Source: Euglena gracilis (taxonomy: Eukaryota; Euglenida; Euglenophyceae; Euglenales). Taken from it: DNA of 64,000 nt. The notes under the pieces were generated by a model that did no database searches, was not told the origin of the DNA, and worked only from the letters and a program-made list of their open reading frames with translations. Every line of letters starts with the position of its first letter. Positions within the stretch are counted from its first letter, which is position 1. Made by a program: the position numbers and the translations under genes. The stretch is taken from NCBI GenBank assembly GCA_039621445.1, contig CP154955.1, positions 37,861,123 to 37,925,122 of the forward strand, given 5' to 3'. Positions 21,100 to 32,036 of this stretch are shown here, in pieces.

Positions 21100-22250
21100 C
21101 CATGAAGAATGCTCCGTTTGTTCAGGGAAGGCCACCCATATACTCTTGTGGTGGACAGGGATTTATTTAAGACCGGGGGCAGCCGCCCAGGGAGTATCCC
21201 TGACCCCCCAAAAAATAAGACTTGGGTCTTATTCTTGGGTCCGTTGTTGAAAACCTCCAGGAACGGTCTTATTTTGGGGGGGTCTTATTTTTAGATTTTT
21301 CCTTGACCCGACCGATGGGGCCAGAAAAGTATCATTTTTTTTTCAGGTTCCCAGAATTTTTTCCTTCAGCGCCTCGCGCCATGTGTAAATTGTTACATAT
21401 TGACATTTACCATGATATCTAGAACTCAAAAATCCAAGAATTCTGAAATTTCGTCATTTTTGTGTCTGAAATTAAGGTTTTGGGTAATTCTTCAGGGAAT
21501 TTTTTTACCGTCTCCGGTGCTTTTGCTTGTCAGGGGAGTCCTATTTATGGGGGGTCTTATTTTTGAATTTTTTGCTCGATAGGCCCAGGGGGGTCTTATT
21601 TTTTTTTAGAGGGGTTACCCTCGGGGGGGGGGGATGGGGTCAATTTTTCAACTTTTTTGGGGGCCAATTTTGTGGGTTCGCACTTCTCGCGCAAAACAAG
21701 GAAACCCCCACCCACATGACACCCCCCCCCCGGGGGGGAGGGGGGCATGGCAGACCCACCCACCCTCCCCGCCTCCCGGGGTCCAACCTTTAAAAATCCC
21801 TGGCGTTGGACTTAGACTGAATCTTGTGCAGACACCAGGTGGCTAGAATGGTTAAAAATGGTTAAATTCGCGGGAGAAATTGTGGCTGGGGGAATGGGCA
21901 GTGTTGAGGACACCTGGAATCCCCCACCAGGGGGACGATGCGAAAAATCCAACTTCCATTTAAATTTCTTTCTTAGCATAGAATGAAAGAATCATCATAG
22001 AATAAAAATTCCTCTTTTTTTCCACATTTTGGTACAAAAAAAAAAAAAAAAAAAACTTCTCATCTGCCTTTTCATCCAGCGACATGATTCAGCGCACAAG
22101 ATGGTAAATGCTTTTGAACGATCCGCCCCTCTCCACAACCTGAACTGAGTTTTCAAATCGATTCCACCTCATTTCTGAAATCAGCCTTGTGGATGTTTTC
22201 TGGGAAATTGAAACACTTTCACACAAAAGGAATGGCTGGAGGACTTAACT
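21100..22250. other. Repeat-rich gene B intron
   Basis: 21160-21800 contains several copies of GGGTCTTATTTTT in both orientations among G and C runs, most likely decayed non-coding elements. A 20-base poly-A lies at 22036-22055. No exon seen. Confidence 0.5.
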
Positions 22251-22359
22251 CTTGAGTGGGTCGATGCACTGGGATGGCCGCAACACCCCCACCGTCACTG
22301 TTCACCCCCAGAGCCCAACCCCTGACGCCAGGTCTCTGGCCGGGAGACGGGCCCCGCAC

Positions 22360-22441
22360 TGGCTGCCCAGTTGCAGCCGTGGAGGTGCAGCACCGCCGCC
22401 CCGGCCACCCCCTCTGGCAGCGCCGCCTCCTCGTCCACGAC
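22360..22441 (-). CDS. Exon candidate, gene B
   Basis: After a GCATAG acceptor the minus strand reads VVDEEAALPEGVAGAAVLHL then HGCNWAA and meets a GTGCGG donor. 82 bp, GC-rich, protein-like. No family recognised. Confidence 0.4.
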
Positions 22442-23286
22442 CTATGCCGCCGTTAGCGACGCGATGACGAGCGGCCTCCGGGCCATGCGGGGGCGGCGGG
22501 GCTGATCACCATCGGGCGCGAACGGCCTGTGGCGCGATCTGTTTGGCAGTTAAACATAATGAATTGATGACGTGCAAAAACGACCTGTGACTGTTGGACA
22601 CCTTTTCTGCAACAGGACTGCGTTACAAGAAGACAAAATTTGGTGGGCATTTCAGGTGCCCAGGATGTGTCGGGCTGTTGTCCGTTTTATGGTTTTCTTT
22701 GCCATTTTTCCCTTGAAATCCTTAAAAAAATCAACCGGTTTTTGTGCATAATTTGGGGGGAGTGGGTCCCACCGCTTTGATGCACCCAATACAGTGGTAA
22801 AGCTTCAACACTTCCTTGCACCAAAAATAACGGGTGTTTGACGGCTATCTCTCTCCGGCTGCTGGTTGCCATGCACTGGCACCACGTTGTCCCCCCAGTC
22901 TTACACCCCGGTTGCGGGGTATAACGTGGCCGCTGTGGTGGGTGTCGTTGCACCGGTGAGATAAATGCCGGCCGGTGGGTGCTGAAGCATCAGCAGCCGA
23001 TAGGGCTGCAACAGCGGAGCCGAGGCTGCAGGCCAGCGGCAGGGCCCTTGGAACCCTCTAAAATTGGTACCGGTGGAGGTGCACCGTTACTGGGCGGCTG
23101 TGCACCCACCTTCAAGAGATCCTATGTCTCCACCGTTTGTGGGACCTGTCAATGGTCCAAGAACGGCACAATAACACCATGTGCCAGAGGATACGGTGTG
23201 GTCATTTGTTTTCAACCCGTTCAGAAGCCACTAAGGGTAGTTGTAGGAGGGCCAAATGAAATCGCTTTTTACTTCTCCATTGGTGG

Positions 23287-23830
23287 TTTATTTGCGCATT
23301 TGCGCGCATCACGTTGTTTTGTGGGCGCAAATGCGCAAATAAAAATAGTAAATTGTACAGTTTCTTCATGTGGTTTATTTGCGCTTTTGCGCCCACAAAC
23401 AACGTGATGCGCGCAAACGGGCAAATAAATCACATCTGCTGTCGGCGTTTGACGGTTGTGTTTCCGTCACACCGTTCTTCTTTGGGTTTATTTGCGCAAT
23501 TGCGCGCACCAACAAAGAACATGTCTATGCGCGTATTTGCGCAAATGCGCGCATAAACACAGTTTATGTTTGTGCGCGCATTTGCGCCCATAAGCTTGCA
23601 CATCGACAAATAATTTGACAAACCCACCAACTGGATGGCCCGTTGGTCCGTGCCGTCACGGCCTCTATGTCACGCCGTTTATCAGCAGCGGCAATTGATG
23701 GATACCAAAACCCAATCACTGAAGGACGTGTTTGCGTTTATGGGCGCAATTGCGCAAATAAACATAAACATGTTGGTGCGCGCATTTGCGCCCATAAACA
23801 CAAACATGTCCTTCCAGTGTTTGGCTTCTT
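23287..23830. repeat. Cluster of TTTGCGC hairpins
   Basis: Hairpins with arms such as TTTATTTGCGCATTTGCGC and its complement. The first (23287-23343) and second (23371-23427) carry loops that are reverse complements of each other, so the pair forms a larger inverted repeat. Further arms rich in GCGCAAATGCGC and GCGCAATTGCGC lie at 23487-23600 and 23735-23810. It is non-coding; a short related hairpin GATTTGCGC/GCGCAAATC lies at 24414-24434. Confidence 0.8.
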
Positions 23831-24459
23831 CTGCAGGGTACTTTACCACACAACTGGTTGTGCGCATCCCGGGTATAAGCCGGGTGGGAGACACCCGTCC
23901 CCCTCAGTCCCTGCGGACCCTATTTCATCCCCCCTGCGCATCCCTTGCCCAACACCCCACACTTGCCTTCCTCTCACTGCGGCCCTCCTTCCGGCTTGGT
24001 CAAACCACACCCACACCCCCTGGCACCTTCCTCCCCGTGCTTTAGCAAAAAGCCCACAAACACCACACCAGGGGCGCCGCAAGCAAGCAAGCAAGCAACG
24101 CAGTCCGGCAAACACCTAGGACGCACACCGCCGGCAGCTCGGACACGCCCAAGGACACAGCTGAAAGGAGCATCAAGTGCAGTAAAGGTCCCGTTCCTCT
24201 GGTGCTTTTTTGCGTTTTTTTCGGTGTGGGCCGGCAACGTCCCGGGGGTTTGGGCCCACAAAGTCCTTCCTTGCACCCCCAAAATCACTGTTTTGGGAAA
24301 AATCCTGGGGGTCACTCCGCCAAAACCAAAAAATCGCTTCGTTTTTGCCCTTGCTTGTCAACCTGTTTTCAAATCCCCCGGACCTTCACCGCCGGAATAA
24401 AAAGACTCGGGGATTTGCGCAAGTGCGCAAATCAAACGAAAAAGCTGAAGTTCGAATTA

Positions 24460-24535
24460 GGCCGCCTAAGCACATATACATATATGTATATATATGTATA
24501 TATACATATATATATATTACATACAAACACTTAAT
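24460..24535. repeat. TATA-type AT microsatellite
   Basis: Alternating ATATAC/ATATGT units producing only short-period repeat frames. Confidence 0.9.
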
Positions 24536-25547
24536 TTAATATTGTATTATTTCAATCCTTGTCCTCCAAAAATGCAAAGCGGTCATTATTGTTGGGGATT
24601 TAATTTTCAGTCCAAAACTGGTGCAACCTCTGCTCTATCTGAGGATGGTTGGCACAGCAACAATGGGCATATGACACCAAAGGCTAGAACCACTATTGCA
24701 GGCAAAGAGAATGAGTGTTTCGGTACTTTGCATATCAGCACATGTTCTGTGCAAACCAAGACCAGTCTGCAGCCGTGAACTGTGGCTTCCTCTCAGCGTG
24801 GAAAGACTGCGGGAAAGGGAACAGCAATGGGCCTGCCAGCTGGGAATAGGCTTCTTTTTAAGCCCCCCCCCCAGGGGTCCCCCACCAACCCGAGGGGCGC
24901 GGGACCCCTCCCCCTGGGGGACCCCCTACCAAAAACTGGGCCATCAAAGAACTTTTCCCAAAAAAAATTTCGGCGCTTTGCGCCAAAACCCATACCCAGG
25001 CCTCTGGCCCAGCCTCCCCCCCCCTCGGGGGGTCCGACCCCAAACCCCCCACGGGGGGGGGGGGTCTTTGAAGTTTAAAAGAACCTTCGTTGGGGACAAT
25101 GAGGTGTTGTTAGAAAGATCTTCATGGCTTGGCGCAGATTTTTCGGTGACGAAGTTGTGAGTCGGCTGGACCTTACCGCCCAACCCTGCCCACGACCAAC
25201 CCACGAAGATCCGTGTCACCGAAAGAGTACCAAAAGGGCAATGCCTGTTTTACATCAAGTGGAGCAACTTTTGTTTCTCAGGTGCGACGTGGTTCACTGG
25301 AAAGTTCGGGGGACACACAATTCTCTCACACAGCCCACACCACATTGTGGCGGTCGGGACTGGTCCCCCGCTCCGGTCCAAGGGCTGCCGCGGTCCCCTC
25401 GTCGGCAAGGTGGTCCGCCTGCAGTGGATTGATCCAGGGACAGCGCCGTCCGCAGGCAGCGAGAATCCCGCCGGGGGAAAAAATATCGGGTCCCCCGGTA
25501 CTCCACTGGGTTGATCTGCCTGCTGGTGGGAGGGCACCCTCTTCCAC

Positions 25548-25665
25548 CCTTAAGGGCATCTCTGGTCCTGGCACGTTGCTCCTCCAGGCAGCTGCGAGCG
25601 CTGCAACGGTCAAGCACCTGCTCGATGCTGGCCCTCGAAGGTGGCGGAGTTTGCGGGCGCATAGC
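25548..25665 (-). CDS. Exon of gene B (unidentified)
   Basis: A strong acceptor (TTTTCCCTCCTGCAG) opens a frame reading AMRPQTPPPSRASIEQVLDR then CSARSCLEEQRARTRDALK, with a possible GTGGAAG donor. The C-terminal half looks like a charged helix. An internal CAG/GTGCTT could be an earlier alternative donor. The frame stays open downstream to about 25300, where a second exon may start after CACTGCAG. No family recognised. Confidence 0.45.
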
Positions 25666-26164
25666 CTGCAGGAGGGAAAATGAGCACAGGGAGGGGGAGG
25701 CTAGGTACGCTGGTGATTGCAAGAGCACCAAGAGGTTTCTGGATATGCAGGACATAGCCTCATATATCTCTTTGCCGGGCCAGACGCTTTGCTGCATGGG
25801 GTGTGCCGCTTATTGTGAGGGGCGGGACAGAGGCGTACATCGTCCCACTTCTTGACCCCGCGGTCCACCATGGCGTCCAACCAACCTGAGAGGCGGAAGA
25901 GAATCCCGACAGGGTGGGTCGCAATGATAACCCTGTGCCTGACCTCCAGGTTTTCTGCAATTACTCACTCAAAAAAGAAACTTGCTCGTGAGATGTGGCA
26001 ATGCATCCCTGCTGGAAATATAAATTAATTATTAATCTTCATTAATTTAGTCAATTTTTGAAACTGATTTACATTAACTAATTGGGGAAAAAAAGATGTT
26101 GACCAATTGATGTCATACTGCACTTATACATACTTGATTTACTCAGACACGACAGAAACAGCAG

Positions 26165-26275
26165 ACACTATGTACATATGTATATATACGTATATATATA
26201 CATGTATATGTATGTGTGTGTATATATACACATACATATATACACACACATACGTATACGTATATATACAAACAG
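26165..26275. repeat. TA/CA microsatellite
   Basis: Mixed TATA, CATA and TGTG dinucleotide units within a gene B intron. Confidence 0.9.
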
Positions 26276-26446
26276 CGGCCCTGCATTTCATAGGAGAGGG
26301 ACCACCTTCAATGTCTGGCACCGACTGGCGATCAGGGGGAGGGGTCTGGAGGCAGGGGGACCACGGACCGAACCTGCCACGTGGCATGCAACCCCCACCA
26401 TTGTACAATCTCCCCGCCCCGCGCCACCGCTGCGCCAAGTGGCCAC

Positions 26447-26612
26447 CTGGCTGGGCTCGAGGCCGATCCGGGGGCTCCGCTGTGGGGGCTGGCGTGGCAA
26501 GGGCGGCGTGGGGGACGCCGGAGTCGGCCGGGGGTGCCGGGTCCGGCCCCGGCAGCGCTGCGGTCCGCGTCTCCGACCCCACTGGGGGCTTCGTTGCTGT
26601 GGGCAGCTCCAG
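26447..26612 (-). CDS. Exon of gene B: Pro/Ala-rich linker
   Basis: The best acceptor in this gene, TTTTGCCTCCTTTCCCACAG, is followed in phase 0 by LELPTATKPPVGSETRTAAL and a Pro/Ala/Thr-rich stretch, ending at a CAG/GTGGCC donor (complement of 26445-26446). The composition suggests a flexible linker rather than a folded domain. It joins in phase with the exon at 26933-26989, whose last codon is complete. Confidence 0.6.
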
Positions 26613-26932
26613 CTGTGGGAAAGGAGGCAAAAGAGACAACCATCCAGCGGGCGGGGGGGACAAAAGCTCGTAATATGCAAGGCAAACAGTGAACAAAAAA
26701 CTAACGCAAACAAAAAAACCAAACAAACAATAAACCTAAACAATTTGTGTGTATATTCTTCGAAAACGTGTGTCCTGCACCCTCAACATTGCCTCACACT
26801 GGCAAGCACTGGGGAGCCTGGTGTGAAAACCTTCGGGAGGAGTTCCATCTTCCTAAATGCCACACCCGCCACAGGGAGGGGGGGACCCGCCACAAGGGAA
26901 TGGCAGACCCGTTCCATTGACCGGCGGGTGAC

Positions 26933-26989
26933 CTCCACCGCCTTCTGAAGCTTCTTCTGCTCGGCGTCGGTCCGCAACTGCCGGAACGT
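26933..26989 (-). CDS. 57-bp exon of gene B (coiled coil)
   Basis: A TCAATCCTCGCAG acceptor and a GAG/GTCACC donor bound 19 codons in phase 0: TFRQLRTDAEQKKLQKAVE. The charged heptad-like helix suggests a coiled coil. It joins the next exon (26447-26612) in frame. Upstream codons on the same strand (TNRILRLSPQSSQ) may extend it if the acceptor is not used. Confidence 0.55.
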
Positions 26990-27419
26990 CTGCGAGGATT
27001 GAGGCGACAACCGCAGAATCCGATTGGTACCCACCGTGGGCGGGCCCCCACCCACACTTTAGGTGCGGGGGATTTGCACCACGGAAAGCAACCCAAACCT
27101 CAGCAACCCCTGATTTGGGTGGGGGGGGCAATATGGACCCTGAAAAACCTGACACACAAAAACACAAAGGCGACCCGTGTGTCCCAGCCAGCAGGAAACT
27201 TAAACCGAAGCATCGCTCTCAGTTTACGGCGGCACAATGCTAAAATGCAGAAAAATGCAGCAGAAATGCCACAACGAAGGAACCACGAGCTACCAAGGTT
27301 GGCAGTTCTTAAGACGGTGCCATGGCGGGTCAGGCATTGCCCCAAATTATTTCATTATTTTTCTTTTATCAAAAGCTCATGGGAAGACATCTTTCGTACT
27401 GTCGTGTGGATGGGGGCAC

Positions 27420-27525
27420 CCCTTGAACGTCTCATAGTGCTGGGTGAGGTGGCCCACCAGCGACCGCAGCAGTTTGGCCAGGTGGTTGCGGACGTGGTGC
27501 TCCGCCTCCTTGGTGGGCAGTGTCC
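27420..27525 (-). CDS. Exon of gene B (helical)
   Basis: A TTGCTGGCAG acceptor (complement of 27526-27528) is followed by TLPTKEAEHHVRNHLAKLLR and SLVGHLTQHYETFKG, ending at a GTGCCC donor. The peptide looks like two amphipathic helices. It is clearly coding in character but not recognised. Its donor phase does not match the 26989 exon directly, so a small exon may be missing or the donor may lie elsewhere. Confidence 0.5.
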
Positions 27526-27565
27526 CTGCCAGCAAGCACCGATGGCCACCCCAAATCCCAGACCC

Positions 27566-27755
27566 AGTCACGCCCAAGTCACGCCCAAATCTCTCCCGGT
27601 CACGCCCAAATCACACCCAGTAACGCCCAAATCACACCCAGTCACGCCCAGTCATCCCCAAGTCACGCCCAAATCACACCCGGTCATGCCCAAGTCACAC
27701 CCAAGTCACACCCGGTCATGCCCAAATCACACCCAGTCACGCCCAGTCCCTTCAT
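27566..27755. repeat. CACGCCCAAAT minisatellite
   Basis: About 17 degenerate units of 10-11 bp, alternating CACGCCCAAAT and CACACCCAGT. Confidence 0.9.
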
Positions 27756-27860
27756 GGGTGCTTGCCCGCCAGCAGGTGGTCATATGCCTCCTGGTCTGAC
27801 GGCGGCGCCTGCGCAGTGTCTGCCGGGTCCCCTGCCCTCAGGGCTGGATGCACTGTGTGA
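27752..27860 (-). CDS. Possible exon between genes B and C
   Basis: The minus frame reads HPALRAGDPADTAQAPPSDQ then EAYDHLLAGKHP and meets a TGA at 27752-27754. It could be a terminal exon or an exon whose donor I cannot place. Weak evidence. Confidence 0.25.
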
Positions 27861-28213
27861 TGGCTGTTGGGAAGGGAACGGCCCGCACCGAGCAGGATTC
27901 TGCGGTGGGGGAATTGTTGCCATAAAAAAAACTCGCTGTTTTGAATAAAATGGGAAAACAATGAAAACTCCCGACGACATCGACAACCTACCCAAGAGGG
28001 GACCAGGCTGACTTTTACCAACCCCGGGGGGGTGTCCGGAGTGCCCTTGAGTTCCTGCCCAGGCAGGCACTACCCCCCACCCGGGGAGGGGTCGGCACCC
28101 AACTAAAACACAGCCTGGAGGGGACACTCCAACTAACACAAATGAAAACACAGCCATCAAACTGAAACCGGATTTAAAAAAAGCTGCTTTGGCGGCGCCA
28201 CCCCCCTGCCCGA

Positions 28214-28300
28214 TCACAGTCTGGCCCTGTCCAGAACTTTCCGCACGGTGGCGACCCAGCGCTTGACAAACATCGCGTCAGTGATCGGGTGCATCGACTC
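28214..28300 (-). CDS. Terminal exon of gene C
   Basis: The acceptor CTCCCTGTCCACAG (complement ending at 28301) opens 28 codons plus TGA, in phase 0: ESMHPITDAMFVKRWVATVR then KVLDRARL. It joins in frame to the donor GAG/GTGTGC of the exon at 28526-28685 across a 225-bp intron. The product ends in a basic amphipathic helix. No family recognised. Confidence 0.65.
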   Translation of the reverse strand, partial: ESMHPITDAMFVKRWVATVRKVLDRARL

Positions 28301-28525
28301 CTGTGGACAGGGAGCTGTTTGGTGCGAGACGACTGCGACGGTGAAACCTTTGACGGCAGCGGCAAATTTAACACAACTGGGGAAAATTGCAAAAAAATAA
28401 AACAGCCAAAAATACAATTGGCTCCAAAGAGAAGCAATATGATCAAAACCAGAATAAAAAAAAATTAAATGTTTCCGACTCTGGGGCCTTCACGAGCACT
28501 TGGGCGGGGCGGGCGGCCAGCACAC

Positions 28526-28685
28526 CTCCACGATGCTCTGCAACAGAATACGCATCATGGTGCAGAACTCCCGCGCCAGGCAGTGGCCGTTGAACAGCTC
28601 ATGCTTGCACTCCGCCAGCCGCCGGCGCGACTCCACCAGCTGCACCTCTACGCCGCCCGCCGGGCCGCGGTCCTCCCCGCCCTTG
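28526..28685 (-). CDS. Penultimate exon of gene C
   Basis: The acceptor GCCCTGCCCCCAG (complement ending at 28686) is followed by one base and 53 codons, ending at a GAG/GTGTGC donor in phase 0. The peptide includes EVQLVESRRRLAECKHELFN and GHCLAREFCTMMRILLQSIV. Helical, with three cysteines. The frame contains no start codon, so a simple ORF search would miss it. No family recognised. Confidence 0.6.
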
Positions 28686-28759
28686 CTGGGGGCAGGGCAA
28701 AGCCCCCTCCGGGGGAGTCCCGTGCAACATGAAACACTTGTCGGTAATAAATCAAAAAT

Positions 28760-29395
<636 letters not shown>

Positions 29396-30042
29396 GTAGT
29401 TAATTGTGCGGGTAGAGGGTCCCACTTCTTTAGCGAACTCCTTCTGTTATTTCTGTTAACGCCTCAATTCCTTCCAAATTTCTTTCTGTTCAGGTTAGAT
29501 TGAGGATTAGCCAAAAAAAATTTCATGAAAGTGGTTCAAATCGTTTACCTTTGCTGTCGGAATGCCTGGAGGATAACTGCCTGACCCCCAGGGAGGCAAT
29601 AACTTACTTTATACACCCACACAAAATGTGCATAACACACAAAAATTTGATAGATAGAAATAAAATGCCAACAGACACATGAATGTGCACATGCAATTTG
29701 CCCGGTCAAGAACCACGTGCAGTGGGTCCTATCGGGAGAGATTTCTTGTGTGAGCTGGAGTGACCGTGCCTTCTACAATTGACGGTGTGCAAATGCCCTG
29801 AGAATATGTTGGATCTGGAGCATAGAATTCTTGCGGGGTTCCTGCAAAAGACACAGAATATCAAGCCGCAAAAAATAAATAATGACGTCAATGACGTCAA
29901 GCCACAATAATAACAAATGCGATGCTATTAAATGCAAAAGCCATTCGGCCTTTGAAGCAAAGCAAGGAACCTTTCCTCCTGATTGCCAACACTGCTGATA
30001 AACGTTCTGACACAAAAACTTGGGCTGCGGGCGGGGACAGAC

Positions 30043-30300
30043 CGGCTGAACGGGGGCTCTTGCACAGCGGCTCCGGCCCGGCGGTGGTCAGGATGGTGAC
30101 GCGCTTGCGGGGCTTCTTGAGGGCTTCGGGGCCTTCCGGGCCGGGCTCGGCGCGGAGGGGGGACGTCGTGCGCTCCGCTGCGGCGGCGGAGGCGAGGGCC
30201 CGGCCGGAGCCGTGTCCCACAGAACGGCCCGCGGGGGTGGGGGGTGCTGTTCCCCCGGCCCCCATCGCACGGAGACCGTCCGGACATGGGGACGTCGTTG
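30043..30300 (-). CDS. Exon of gene C: disordered, basic
   Basis: The acceptor CCGTACAG is followed by two bases and 85 codons to a possible CCG/GTCTGT donor. The two leading bases complete the codon left by the exon at 31206-31317, so that junction is in frame. The peptide is Ala/Pro/Gly-rich, then basic: PEALKKPRKRVTILTTAGPE. It may be a disordered region with a nuclear-localisation-like KKPRKR. The junction to the 28685 exon does not fit with this donor, so another donor or a missing exon is needed. Confidence 0.55.
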
Positions 30301-31205
30301 CTGTACGGCGGTGGCACTCCCGCCAGGTTGCTTCTTCGGTGTTGACCAAACTGGGGGGGGGGTGGATGCCAGCTGCCTGACAGGGCGTTTACGCCGGGGG
30401 ACTGGGGACGGGGTCTGGCTGGGCGGCCCAGGCGGAATTCCCTGGCAAAAACATTTTTTTGGGGGGCCCAGCGTTTTCAGCATAGGGGGTGGGGATGTGG
30501 GAGGGGGAATTCCCAAACCATAAAACTCATCACAAGGGGTAATTTTGGGTCCAAATGGGCCCTGATGGACCCAAAGGGCAGCCGAAAACTAATCTTTGGG
30601 GTGCCCTCTAGGGCCCTGACCCTGGGCACACAATCCAGAGGTGAACACCTTTCACATGAAACAGAGCACGACCGGGGACAGGGACAGGGGAAACAGAACA
30701 CAACACAAAAGAGCAGCAGATGACAGACCAGAAATTCCAGATTTGCGCACACTGTTTGGTGCTGAAACCCAGGCTTCTTTGTCACCAATCCCAGGGGTGG
30801 TGTCTTGCACTGTGTGGTGCCTGCCCATAGCGGGCACCTCCCCGCCTGCTGGGGGGTCGGTTCTGGTACCTGCCAACCAACTCCTTGCAAATAGCCACTT
30901 TTGGGCACTGGCACCTTGGCTCCAGGGGGTGTGCAACAACACCACCCACCCCAAAATCTGACCACGGGTCGAAAATGCCCCACCCTCCTGCCTGCCCATG
31001 GCACTCCCCCCCCCTTGGGGGTGCGACCTTCCTTAAGAAGGAGCTTGTACAAAACGCATAAAAAGACCTGAGGCATGGACAGATATTTAGGAGATAAACA
31101 AAAAAGCTCACCTGTGGTAAAGAATGTAAAATGTTGGCCAATGAAGAATTAAAAACAATGTGCACGTGGCATAAAACTGCAAAACACAAACAAAAATAAA
31201 CATAC

Positions 31206-31317
31206 CATCAAAAGGCGACACTTCGGCTGTCAGGGGTGGCGGAATGATGAAGCCGGACAGTGACGGTCGGCGACCAGACAGCTGCGGGCTGGGGGGCGGC
31301 CCATCCGTGTCCTCCTC
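31206..31317 (-). CDS. Exon of gene C
   Basis: A textbook acceptor (CCTTCTTCTGCAG) and donor (GATG/GTATGT) bound 37 codons plus one base: EEDTDGPPPSPQLSGRRPSL then SGFIIPPPLTAEVSPFD. Phase 0 at the start matches the end of the exon at 40711-40799, on the far side of retrotransposon TE1. The region is proline-rich and probably unstructured. No family recognised. Confidence 0.65.
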
Positions 31318-31374
31318 CTGCAGAAGAAGGTCATTTTGCAACCTGCTGGCAGCTTCCAGGAGACCAATACGCCA

Positions 31375-31465
31375 CAACACAACACAGCACAACGCAACGC
31401 AACGCAACACAACACACAATACAATGTGTGCGCACACACACACACACACAGACAGAGAGAGAGAG
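31375..31465. repeat. AACAC/ACGCA/CA microsatellite
   Basis: Short-period repeats of five-base units passing into (CA)n and (GA)n, inside the gene C intron. Confidence 0.9.
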
Positions 31466-31583
31466 TCACAAAAAAAAAGACAAAAACTTTCCCTCCCTTC
31501 CCTTCTTTTGCATTCGCTTCCATTTGGCCATTCGGCACAGTCGCCATGTCGACATAGCACACCCCGGACAAGCAATGGGAAAG

Positions 31584-32024
31584 AGTGTACGTCCCCTAAC
31601 TCTATTCCCACTGCCTGTCGGCCTACTTACACCTCCCGTGGGAACAGAACCAGGAGAGTAACAAAAAAGAAAATCTTTTACTTAACTATTAGTTTTTATT
31701 GCCTTTGGGCTTATGCAGAGCACAAGGCAGGTGGAGGAGCCCTATGGGCTACACAAAGAAAATGCCAAGTGACTTGGCTGTCCGTTTCGGACTTCAAATG
31801 AAACAAATTAAACTTGATATTCAAGTGAAGAAGAAGATAAGAATACGAGTACCACCTGTGGAGAGGAGAACCAGAATAAGGGTTAGGTATTCCTAATTCA
31901 GGCCGTTGGCCATCTTTAGGAATACCACCTAGCATAGTACTGTGAATGGGGCTCAGAGCTATATCTGGCCGTAGGCTTATACCTACATACACAGTACCAT
32001 GGCCTTACGGCTGCCTGGTACACA
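31584..32024 (-). repeat. TE1 3' LTR
   Basis: 441 bp. Read on the minus strand it starts TGTGTACCAGG and ends GGGGACGTACACT, so the ends are TG and CT with a near-perfect 7-bp inverted repeat (TGTGTAC/GTACACT). These ends are fixed independently by the GAAAG target duplication and by the equivalent ends of the TE2 LTR. Confidence 0.92.
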
Positions 32025-32036
32025 TCCCCCTCCCAG
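32025..32036 (-). promoter_or_regulatory. TE1 polypurine tract
   Basis: Minus-strand TGGGAGGGGGA immediately precedes the 3' LTR: the expected plus-strand primer for reverse transcription. The same TGGGAGGGGGA precedes the TE2 LTR at 50703-50713. Confidence 0.85.
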
